Part shown: positions 33,513 through 44,400 of the stretch, in pieces
How positions within the stretch are numbered: position 1 is the first letter of the stretch
Layout of the letters: every line of letters starts with the position of its first letter
Translations under genes and position numbers: made by a program
The notes under the pieces: generated by a model
Databases searched by the model: none
What the model was told of the DNA's origin: nothing
What the model saw: the letters and a program-made list of their open reading frames with translations, nothing else
Origin: Pomacea canaliculata
Taxonomy: Eukaryota > Mollusca > Gastropoda > Architaenioglossa > Ampullariidae
Assembly (NCBI RefSeq): GCF_003073045.1
Contig: NC_037592.1
Coordinates: 6,065,924 to 6,129,923 of the forward strand
Direction of reading: 5' to 3'
DNA: 64,000 nt

Positions 33513-36009
33513 TTACTTAATTTGGTATTAATTTTCTTTCCTTTCTTTTCTTTTTTTCCCTTGCCTATTTAATTTATTTGAACAACCACTCCTTCAATTG
33601 CTTTTGAACGTTTTGGTTCAATGCGCTGTGACAGTTATTTTTTTTAATGAGCTTGAAAGTAAGATTTCAGATTTGTCATTGAGTCAACTTGCTGTCTTAT
33701 AATTGCTAATAATCACACTGCATTCATCGTTTTGTAAATATTTGAAAAAAAGCAATTGCCATGATGAGAAAAAATTATGTGAAGGAAAGCGTTTGACGGA
33801 AAATGTTTTACACTGTCAGGTGGCTTATTAAGTTTATATTGTAAATAATTTGTACATGACACATAATTGCGAACATGTTTAAGTGTCTGTTACAGATGCT
33901 TCTTTATGGAAAGAAATGAAAGATGCGATGAGATCATAACAATAGTCATAACGCTGTGTCTTCTTTGTGTAATAATTTGTCTAAAATGTCAATCTTAACT
34001 ATCGAAACTTTATTTATTTTCATCTATGATAGATAACTAATCTTGCAGTGTAGGAAATATTGAGACAGCTGTGAGGGATGAGAAACGTCCATGTAATCCT
34101 TGTTTGATCATCTACATGTGCGCAAATTAAAAAGAGGAAAACATAACATTCACTGAGCTGATGTTATAGTTACACAGTATACATACATAGATCATCTTAT
34201 GACTACTTTCAGCTAAGTATTCGGGTCATGATGACATTTTACCAATAACCATTTTTTTTTTTAAATTATTGTAACGCCTTTTACCAACTGTAAGCAGACA
34301 CTTGCTGTGTATTTTGTAAAGTGAAGATGTGACTATTTCATTATGTCAATACTTAAAAGGTATGATGTTTCGATTGGAATGTTACAGTATACTTTTATAT
34401 ACTGCTTGTATATACTGCTTGTATATACTGCTTTCCATGTTCGCCTGTAAATCTTATCTTTTAGCTTTGACAAATGTTTGCTATTATTGATACAAAAATT
34501 TCAATTTATGAATTAGCAATTGCAACGCTAGTTATTTTTACTCACTGGTACAGCTACATTTATCATCGTGGACGGATCATAAAAGGGGATCGGTTCTCCT
34601 TAGTTTTGTTTTTATTTTGTGGTTGTGGTTCGATTTGAATAAAAATGTTGGAGCTTCATGTGTGCATGTGCTTCTGCTGCGTTTTCTTCCTCTTGCAAAA
34701 GGCGGTATATATAATGTTATTTGAAAAAAAAACCTGTGTGGATCTGTTGGCTGGAGGCCACTCCGCCATCTTCACTCGCTTCGGCAGCGACCGTGATCTG
34801 CATTGAATGAACTGAAGTGATGATCACCCTCTTGCGGTTTCATGTGATAGCATTTCTTAATATTCTCAAGATTACTCAATATCTTCTCAAAATTCTCCTG
34901 ATGTTACTAACCATATTCTCTGGAGTCACTTCCGTTAAATCTACAGTTATCGGCTTTACCACTGTTCTTCCTTCTACATCTTTGTTATTATTTTGTGATT
35001 TTGTTCTATATCTTTATTGCTAATTTATGATCTTGTTTAACGTAATGAGTCCGCCTTTGGCTGAGATATTGCACTTTATGAATTCTCACTTGTCATCATC
35101 ATCATCATTATTATTACGACTACTCTTCCATTTAAACTACTATAGCTGCCCAGACAAACAGGTAACTAAGTTGTTCAGGCTGCAGCGGAGGAAGAACTTG
35201 ACGGCGATCAAAAATGAACTGACAGATCCTACTACAGCTCTACAATCCACTTCCGCACACCCCCATATCCCCAACCCCCCACCCCGATGATCAGTAAAGG
35301 TCAAGTGACTGCAATCAGTTGCATTAATGCATATATAATTTCAACATTACTTGTGTCATTATTTCATGACCCACTGTTTTTGTGTCATAATTGCCGTCCA
35401 GTCATCCGAGAATTAGCTTAAGCCGAAATGCTTGGATCCCAATGTTTTGACACTATGTATCGTACGGACCTAGACATGGCCTCAAACGCTTGAGACAAGT
35501 GTTGACAGGTGTCATTTGGGTATTTCCAATGTCCGTGATTGACATATTATGGCGGATTAAATATTTAAATGCTGGCTTATAACTTCAAAGAGGTATTTAT
35601 AGAAGATTAGGCATGTATTTATCAATAAACAATAAAATAACTTACAACGAAACTAAAATATTAATCTGTTTTATCCACACCGAGTGTCAGCGTTATGGAG
35701 GCCGCCATTGTTGCCGATTCACACCTGACAACGCTACGAAGTTAATCCGCGGTAAATCCCCCCCAAAAAAATCGACTCGTGTTTAAAGTATTATTTTTGA
35801 TTGAGTAATCTGGTAACGTTTGAAATCATGTAAATATAAGCAGAGGTTAAGTAGTTTGGACGCCAACCACAGTCTCTTAATGGCCCTACACTGTAGTTTG
35901 TAATGAGCAATGGTCGAGTCGTTTGTGTGATTCTGATCGCTTGTGTGTTTGTGTTCATGCGCCCATGTATCCACCGCCAAACCAACTCCACACCGTCAGC
36001 ACCCGTAGT
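33513..36009. other. A4 3' flank and spacer; no gene seen
   Basis: A-type 3' UTR blocks ('ttttacactgtcaggtggc' near 33806), then AT-rich spacer with a 13-bp tandem repeat (34397-34433) and a CA/CC-rich stretch (35250-35288). Short open frames are repeated in the second copy but carry stops and no motifs. Confidence 0.45.
34397..34433 (+). repeat. 13-bp tandem repeat, about 3 copies
   Basis: Unit 'atactgcttgtat' in tandem; the same array is in the duplicated copy at about 49741-49778. Confidence 0.75.
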
Positions 36010-36218
36010 TAAGGTAAATGTAACAGGTTTGTATCTCTAATTCTGTAACCGATAGCAGATACTGAAATGAAAGCAGGCTTTGTCAGAGTTTTCTTGGTAG
36101 CGGCCTACTTTCCTGTCACTAGTTTCTCATCACAGGCATGACCCCACAAGTCGTACCAACCTACCATTGTGAGTGCTCCAGTCAGTAGCAATGGCGACCA
36201 CAGACCTATCTTCCTCAG
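36010..36218 (+). other. Orphan B-type 5' exon
   Basis: Matches the exon upstream of B3 (51360-51558) almost base for base: 'ccgatagcagatactgaaatgaaag', '...agcggcctactttcctgtcact', 'agcaatggcgaccacagac' and 'tcttcctcag' with GT at 36219-36220. No B3-like coding exon follows; instead a second, B1/B2-like 5' exon appears 1.3 kb on. It may be a dead leftover of a lost B gene or an alternative upstream first exon for B2. Confidence 0.45.
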
Positions 36219-37085
36219 GTAGCGTGACATAACAAATTATTTTTAAATGTTCTTGTTTCATTTCTGCTTTGACACACGCGTGTAATATTCCGCGTTAATG
36301 TCAAAACCGTTAAAAATAGGATAACTTTGTAAAACATGTAGAGGCTGTTTGTCTTTAATGACAAGGGATATTCACCGACAGAAGTCATACAAACTTAATA
36401 ATAATCAATAAATAATTTGTCAAGCGCAGACTCACACTCCTAAGGTGTCGCATGCATTTCATTCTATTTTAATCTTAACACATCTACAACACTCGAATTG
36501 AGAATTTATGACTGTTAAAACAGACGAATGTTTTAAACCTGTCCACTTATTTTTCAAAATGAATGCATAACTCACTGCAAAAACCAAACATTTTGCTGAC
36601 AAAATTTTGGAACACGCGACAATTTTCCTCTCCAATATATCTGTCGTTAGAAAGAAACAATTTGTCTTTGACAATCATAGGGTGTAAATAATACTGGCGA
36701 GTATAATCAAAACGAAAGTTGCTTTTATTTTTTTCTCCAAACACTGCTGGCTTTCATTTGAATTTCTTTAACTTTCCTTTTCTGGTTTATTGCTGTACAC
36801 TAGATCGTAAGCCAAGAAGAAATATCTAAAAGTACTGACCATATGACTTTCCTGCTATTGACAGTATACTAGAGGTTCTCTAACAAAGGACAGAATCTTC
36901 GTGGTAAGGTCTTGATGTATTTGAATGTAACAACGTTACAAGTATGGGAGGTACTAATAAAATTAAATAAAAATTAAAGAAAGATTGTTTCCAATGCAAT
37001 AATTAGTAATATAGTAGTAATAATTATCTTTTGAGAAATGATCTTGGAGGAGGTATTCTTGATTATCAATGATAATTTTGTCTAA

Positions 37086-37381
37086 TGTCCTTTATACTAT
37101 ACTAATTAACTACAAAATAAAAGCAATTTTTTGACAGGTATTTAACAGATAACAGCAGAAATACTAAATCGACATTTAAAAGCAATGCATGCAGCATAAA
37201 ATTATGTCCTTTATACTATACTAATTAACTACAAAATAAAAGCAATTTTTTGACAGGTATTTAACAGATAACAGCAGAAATACTAAATCGACATTTAAAA
37301 GCAATGCATGCAGCATAAAATTATGTCCTTTATACTATACTAATTAACTACAAAATAAAAGCAATTTTTTGACAGGTATTA
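37086..37381 (+). repeat. 119-bp tandem repeat, about 2.5 copies
   Basis: Units start at 37086, 37205 and 37324 (tgtcctttatactatacta), an exact 119-bp period, the last unit cut short at about 37381. The corresponding place before B3 (about 52414-52532) holds one unit, so amplification followed or accompanied the 4.1-kb duplication. It ends at the junction with the B1/B2-type upstream sequence. Confidence 0.85.
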
Positions 37382-37479
37382 AACACTCGGCTCAGGGCCG
37401 TGCTTAGGGGCAGGTGTCAAGGGCCATGCACATACCTTATGCCTCGGGCCCCGCGGGGGGTAAGAACGGGCCTGACTGT

Positions 37480-37683
37480 AACAATTAAGTTGGTTGCTCT
37501 TTTCGCCTATTTTGTAACCGAAAGCAGATAGCAGCGAAACGAAAGTAGGCTTTGTCTTCTTGGTAGCGGCCTACCTTCCTTCTACTGTTTCTACTTATAA
37601 GTATGACCCTATCTGCCGGCACACCTGGCAAGGTACAGTCAGTGCTTCAGTCGCTAGGAATGGCGGCCACAGACCTCTCTCAG
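37480..37683 (+). other. Putative non-coding 5' exon of B2
   Basis: Homologous to 10930-11092 before B1: 'ttggttgctcttttcgcc', 'ttttgtaaccgaaagcag', 'gtagcggcctaccttcc', 'aggaatggcggccacagac' and 'ctctctcag' with donor GT 37684-37685 (gtagtg). The intron would run to AG 41428-41429. Confidence 0.4.
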
Positions 37684-40600
37684 GTAGTGTCACTTAACAA
37701 ATTCTTTTTGAAATGTTCTTGTTAGATTATTCCTGCTTTGACCCACACGTGTAATATCCCGCGTTAAAGTCAAAACCGATAAAAATGCGATAACTTTGCA
37801 AACCCTTAGAAGCTGTTTGTTGTCAATGACAAAGGATATTCGCTGACAGAAGTCAAACTTGCTACAAAAGCAATGCATGACAGAGAAGTTGACTGAAATT
37901 AATGTATAACAACACGCGTTAAAGATTTTCGAGTTATTTGACTTTTGTTAAATACCTAAGTCTTCCATTTTATGAAAATAATCAATGTATATATTTATAT
38001 AAAGCCACTTTCTGGTTTGACAATAGATTCAACTGCTACTTCGTAGAAAAGGAATGTAAATCGAAAACGAAAGTTGTAAAAAGTTATCACGAAGAGTAAA
38101 GATTTACTTTCTGTTTGAATTTCGTTAATAAAGGCTAACCCATATGCACAGAGAAAATTGCTGGAAATCGAGCATAAAGCATCACAGAAACATATTTCGG
38201 TGGTGTTTTATAACGAAGAGGCACGAGAAATGTCATTTTGATTTTCTCCTAATCATGCCTGGCTTTGTGAGGAAGTGACGTACGTGAGTTATTTTTAGGA
38301 ATGGGTCGTCTGCACATTTGCTGCAAGCAGTGCAATTCACGGTTTAAAAAAAAACCAGCGACACTATGTGATGTTACTGGCTGTTCGCTTCTACACTCAG
38401 ATTGAGTTTGTACTCATTTCGCAAAGACACAGGCTACATACGCCAGTAGATTAACTTTGTTTAAACTTGTCGTGCGGACCTCGCCTTGTACTCAAGAATT
38501 TTCTCAAAACATTTCGAAAGCGATTGGTATCGACTCACGTATGCAGTACAGACAAGTCTTGGCTTGACAGTAAATCGAAGAGATTTGTTTCCTATAGCAG
38601 TGTCAAATGTACAAAAGCACAAACTGTCAAAACCAACACGGAACTGCTGGTAACAAGCTTAAACAAGTGTAAGTAATCAGTAATGCAGCTAACCATAAAA
38701 AAGGGAGAAATAACATTTAAGCTAATAATAAAATACTAACGACACAGCTTTTTGTAATGACTATATATATTGTAACAGGAGCGCGTGCTTAGGGCAGTGT
38801 GTACCCCATACTTAGTCGCGCGAGCGGTGCAGCGCGAGACAGACGACAACAGCGGGTGACATAGCACCTAAACTGTCTGCGGTATAAATAGCAGGCAGAA
38901 GTCGGTGCTTGCACCTGTTTACCGACAGGCGGCTGGTCCTGCTAGGGAAAGCAATAAAACTTTGGTTCTGAGAAGTCCTGCAGCAAAGTGTTTTGGTCCC
39001 GCTGGAAAGTGGCTCACATCACTCAACCCCTCTTTCCCCACCCCCGGGAGTTAGCTACTATAGTTTTTGTGGGCTAGGTTAGAATAGAAATAGTAGTTGT
39101 ATGTGGAAATAATGTAAAAAAAAAAATCTCTTTGAACTGATTTAACTGTGTGGGCATGTCAGTCCAAGCGAATGACTGAAATGAACTTGCATCACTGGAG
39201 GAAAAGAGATTTGAGCTGTCCGTGTTGTTGAGAACACGTGTACACATAAAAATCCCGACTAAAAGGAGCTAGAATTTAGCGGAACATCCTCCTTGGGAAA
39301 TTCCGTCCTCTTTCCTGGAACACCAAAGAGGAACGGACTGATCTGGCGCTATAGGGGCCGCAGTGTTCACTAGGAATGTGTTCAGTCCGGACACACAGAC
39401 ATTATCAATATTTAGGTTTTATGACGAAAACATGCAATGTTGGGCAAATTCATGACAACAAAGAAATCTGTTCCTATTTTGTCTATCTAAAGGTGTTCAA
39501 ACTGTAGTCATTCTAACAAGACACTATAGGACTGAAGAAGCTTGTAACCTTATCAAATAAAAGGAGTATTAAATGTCTATTGGATGTTTGAAGTTGATCT
39601 TCAGCCATTTGTATTGGATTCCTGTTGAGGCAGCTGATGTGGCAGAGGTCAAGATAGCAGCCTGAACATTTCTGGAAATAAACCTGCAGAATATTTATGA
39701 ACATGGTAGGACTACATTTCCTTTATGCTTGATGTGACACTAAAAAATAAAAAAATGTGGCTGAAGCTAGGTATGCATTACTAATTTTAGTCAGGTCTCC
39801 CATCTGAAATCTGATCTGTGAACATTTATTACTGATTCTTCTCCCTATTTTTGTTTAATGAAGTTACAGTGGTTATTTTACCATTTATCAGTGTATCCTA
39901 CCCTTAAGATATCTACAAACATCAGCTATAGAAGTCATTTTATCCTTATTTTCATTATTAACTTGCATGCAGATTTCCTAAATATCCAGTATATTTATTC
40001 TTTGCTTTGTGTCTCAGGTTCAAAGCCTTCAGTGAAACTGGGATATATTTTGTAATCAAGACAGTTGGTGTAGGCTATCTGCTTGTTATCATCAACAGGG
40101 CCCCAGACAGCTTTCATTCTATGGTAAACCATTTCACCTCAAACATGATTGGATTTCACTTTGAATAGATAAAACATAGGCATTTTTAAACAAGATTCAT
40201 TTCATGTATTCCTTGATGTAGCTGTATATCTGTGTTCCACTTGATGAGTAATATTTGTAACAGTTATTCTTGCTGCACTCAGTTTCAACAAAAATGCCAA
40301 CAGACAGCAGGCCAACACAGCTGTAAGGAATCGTTAGAGATTGTGCATCAGAAAAGTCATAAAGAGTTCATGTTACAAGAAATGAAAGTAGACATATTAA
40401 TGATATTTTTCTCATTTTTAAGCATCTGAAATGTCGCTATAATTTCAAAAATACTAATATATTTATCACAATATGTGGTGAAGAAAAATATACTCTTTAT
40501 TATTTCAAATCAAATCTCTCAAAAGTTGTTTGAAATCTGTGAACTAATGTAAAGCACACAAGGATAATGATTGCATTTACATTATTTTTTCCTTTCATTT

Positions 40601-41429
40601 TAATATCCGTTTTGGGATAAATTCATGCACAAAATAAACTCTGCATGCATTAATTGAATCAAGTAGACAAGGTAAAAAATGCAACTACTTTTCCTCACAA
40701 TAAATAATGTATTAGAGGATGTTTACTTTAATTATGTTTATTTTCTGAAAACTTTAAAGGCAAAAATACTTTAATTAATGCACAGGTCTGCTGCACTGAA
40801 CCACACTCACTATTAGAAACAACTCTTGTGTGCCAGGGGAGTTTGTTCTGCTTTCCTAGTAGCAGGTAAGAATGCGGGTGTTTGAAGGCTTATATCCTGC
40901 AAATTATAATAATTATATGTACTTATATTTTTGGATTTATTATTTGAAAATGAACTTAACCCGATCATAATGAAGCAAGTACTGCACACAAGTTAGCCTT
41001 TAACTTGTTGGTTTGTACAGTGCACAATGTAGTCTGTATGGACTGCACGTACTTGAAATTAGTATTTCAATCGATCACAGGGGAAACTAGCTTGCTGTCA
41101 GGATTAAAAAAAAAAATCTCTGTTTGGTGAAATCTAATAGTATATACACAGCCTAGAATTTAAAACCCTTAAATGTATACTTTGTATAGGGTATACTGAA
41201 TAACTATTAAAGCCCAAATATCTAATGCTGTTTACATATATAATATTAATCTGCTTTAACTATTCCATGAGATTATTTTTTAGTATAAATGTAAGGGATT
41301 AAAAGTAGTGTACATAATATGATGTTGAAAGCACAATATACAGCAATATTAACCCATATTTGTTTTGTAAATAAAATATACTTTTCAATATTACTCGCTG
41401 TCAGATTTGCATGATGTGCTGTTTAACAG
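37684..41429. other. Putative B2 5' intron
   Basis: Collinear with the region before B1 (11093-16922) but without its hAT insertion: the empty target tattagag is at 40710-40717. About 1.3 kb (38670-39950) is present only here and includes an LTR-like block. The rest is AT-rich with no gene seen. Confidence 0.45.
38771..39018 (+). mobile_element. Possible solitary LTR (LTR retrotransposon fossil), uncertain
   Basis: A block of distinctly higher GC content than its surroundings, beginning tgtaacagg and ending ctcaca, with a promoter-like 'ggtataaatagc' in the middle and 'caataaaac' downstream, the order expected of an LTR (U3 with TATA box, then poly(A) signal). It lies within a 1.3-kb stretch absent from the B1 locus. 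No target-site duplication, partner LTR or internal coding region was found, so the family cannot be named. Confidence 0.35.
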
Positions 41430-41486
41430 AATTAACGCTAACCTAGTTGGAGTCAAAGGCATCAAAGTGACCAACCAGCTGCGCTC

Positions 41487-44400
41487 ATGGAGTCCATAAC
41501 CCAGTCTAAGATGTCTTCAGGTCCTATTATAATCCAGGAAATGCCTTCCTTAAGCAATAGCCTGACATTTACAAAAAAGACAGCAGAATTAACATCAGCT
41601 GCTGAATCTTCAGCTTGGACTCTTATTGACAGCTTGCTGAGTGCTGATAATGTCACAAAGTGTGACATAGAGCAGAGTTTTCTGCTCCAGAAACTGGCAG
41701 CAGCACCGGAAGTCGGTCTCTCGCTTGCACGAGATATACTTAAGAAAATCTTAAAACATGAAGTGGACATCAATATGATGGATAAAAATAAAGACACAGC
41801 TGTCGTGGTGGCTGCCAGATGTGACAACACAAAGATGGTGATGGAGCTTCTATCCCGACAGGCAGCTTTACCACCTGATGTAACACACGTGTGTTCTTTC
41901 TTGCAGACTCTGACTAACAACTGGAAACCACAAGAGACGCCTTATATGCACGCGCTTGTTGTCAAACTGTTGTGGGACAGACTACAAGACACAGCACTAC
42001 ACAGCTGTCACAAACAGCTTCACCACACACTGGTCCGGCTGGCAGTCACGTTTCACACGTCACTTGTACGTGAAATGTTTGTAACAGAACAACAAGTGAA
42101 CTCTGTAGACAGTGAGGGGATGGCCGTGTTACACAGAGTGGCCATGTTTGATAGCGATGACCATGTCCGCCTTTTGCACTATTTCATCAGCAAAGGGGCA
42201 AATGTCAATCTACAGAATACTTCCGGTGACACACCTCTACATATTGCTGCCAAAAATAGCAACTGGATGATGATGGAGGCTTTGTTACACCGACAAGCTT
42301 ACAGTGATGTGACTAACTGTGAACAGCTCTCAGTCTTACACATAATGGCTTCTTACACAGATTCTAAACGTTTTTCTGAAATTGAACATCTATTTCAACT
42401 GTTAATTTTCAACAATAATAATGTCAACAAAAAAGACGGCGAAGGAAACACAGCCTTACATCTGGCAGCCCTCGCCGGTAACATAACTTTTATGAAGACA
42501 TTGTTAGATCATGGTGCTCGTGCTGATGGTGTTAATGACGAGCAGAAGACAGTTCTACACATGATGGCCATGGCAAAAAAAGAAGTATTCTCAAATATAA
42601 ATTCCTGCATCAATGTTTTAGTGCTGACTTTAAAGAAAGGCGTAGATATTCAACAAAAGAATTGTGATGGTAACTCTGCTCTGCATCTTGCTGCTAAACA
42701 CGACAACGGGGGCTTGGTGGAATTTTTGTTGAAGTATGTTGACGATGCTGCTCAGCCTGACAGTGAAGGCTTCAACATTCTGCACAGACTTGCCATGACA
42801 ATATCTTCGCAAGGCCACAGTTTGTTTCACAAGGTGGCTCAGAAAGTTGGTGACATCAATGCAAAAAGTAAAACAGGCGATACAGCCATACAGCTGGCTG
42901 CCAAATGTCAGAACTGGGACATGGTCAAGCTGCTAGAACAAGAAGGCGCCGCATGGGACGAACTAGACAGCGAAGGCTTTCATGTTGTTCACAGATACGC
43001 TATGGGAGACAACAAAAAGCATTATTCGTTACCTTCATTTCTGGAGAACAGCATGCACCGTAACCCACGTTGTTGGACTGGCGATACAGTGTTGCACCTG
43101 GCTGCAAGGCATGGCAACTGGTCAGTGGTGAAACTCATTGTAGAAGATGTGGATGACATAAACGAGGTAGATTCTGAAGGTTTTACTGTTATTCAAAGAC
43201 TTGTCATGTCACCAACAGATACATTTTATGATAATTCGTTAATCAGCCACCTCATTGAGCTTGGAGCTGACTACACCTGTCGTGATCAAAATGGCGACAC
43301 TGTGCTGCACCTGGCTACCAAATATGGCCACTGGAAGATTGTCAAACACCTTGCGAACCTTGGGGCAGAAGCAGACACACCAGATAGCGAAGGGTTTTCG
43401 GTTCTTCACAGAATAGCAACAACAGACAGAAGTCATTTAGTCACCGTTGAAGAATTTGCACAGCACGGTACATCTATAAATCACAAGAATCTTCAAGGAA
43501 ACACGCCTCTTCATCTTGCAGTCCATCATCAAAATTGGACCGTGGCAGAAAAACTCGTAAACTGCGGGGCAGATGTTAATGATGTCGATGCCGAAGGCTT
43601 CACGGTCCTTCACAGGCTAGGACAAATACAAAATTCTGATTACTCATGTAAGTCGCTAATTCAACTCTTGCTTGAAAAGGGAGCGAAGTGTGATATTAAG
43701 ACAAACAAATACGAGACCGTTTCCGAAATTATCGTTCAAAATGAAAACTGGAGCATGATGAAATGTTTGCTTGATCAAGGAACACTTGTATTCAGAGAAT
43801 ACGAAGACAAATGTCTTTTGCACCAGTTAGTTTGCAGTCACCATGGAGACGACTACACTAATGTTTGTGACCTCCTGATTGAGAAAGGATTGTCTGTTAA
43901 TGCTAAAAATTGTGATGGCAACTCGCTTCTTCACCTCGCAGCAGGGGCGGGTAACTGGAAGTTGGTGGAACATTTGATACAAAAAGGTGCACGTGAAAAC
44001 ATGGTAGACAGCAAAGGCTTGTCCATTTTGCACAGATTTGTTACTGATGCAAAGAGAGAAATGTACAATTATGCCCATTCTCTGGATACGATCATCGCTT
44101 CTAGTGTTGACTTAAACGCCTTGGACCCTCGGGGTAACACAGCATTACAAATTGCAGCAAAACGTAGGCTGATGGCCATTGTGGACCGCCTAATAGACAG
44201 CACTGAAAATCCAAACACAAAAGATGATGAGGGCTTTACTCTTCTGTTGAGAGTATCACAAACGCCCTCGCGAGAATGTCTTTCTATTTGTCAGCGTCTG
44301 GTGCAGAAAGGTGCTGACATCAACGTCTGCTCCCCAGATGGCGAATCAGCTCTTCAGCTTGCAGTCAAAAACAACAACTGGCCTGTAGTAGAATTACTGA

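Larger units (their letters stand above)
33099..37200 (+). repeat. About 4.1-kb segmental duplication, copy 1 (copy 2 at 48474-52532)
   Basis: From the ttgtttgagctgag within the A4 coding region through the A4 3' flank, spacer, orphan B-type 5' exon and intron start, this is nearly the same as 48474-52532, including small features such as the 13-bp triplet repeat (34397-34433) and 'cccccaccccgatga' (35278). Differences are mostly single bases and small gaps (for example about 15 bp near 35150). Copy 1 continues into 119-bp tandem repeats. Confidence 0.85.

Noticed and set aside
37393-37474. Possible 82-bp hAT-like MITE (cagggccgt ... acgggcctg)
   Set aside because: The ends match only imperfectly (7 of 9) and no 8-bp target duplication was found.
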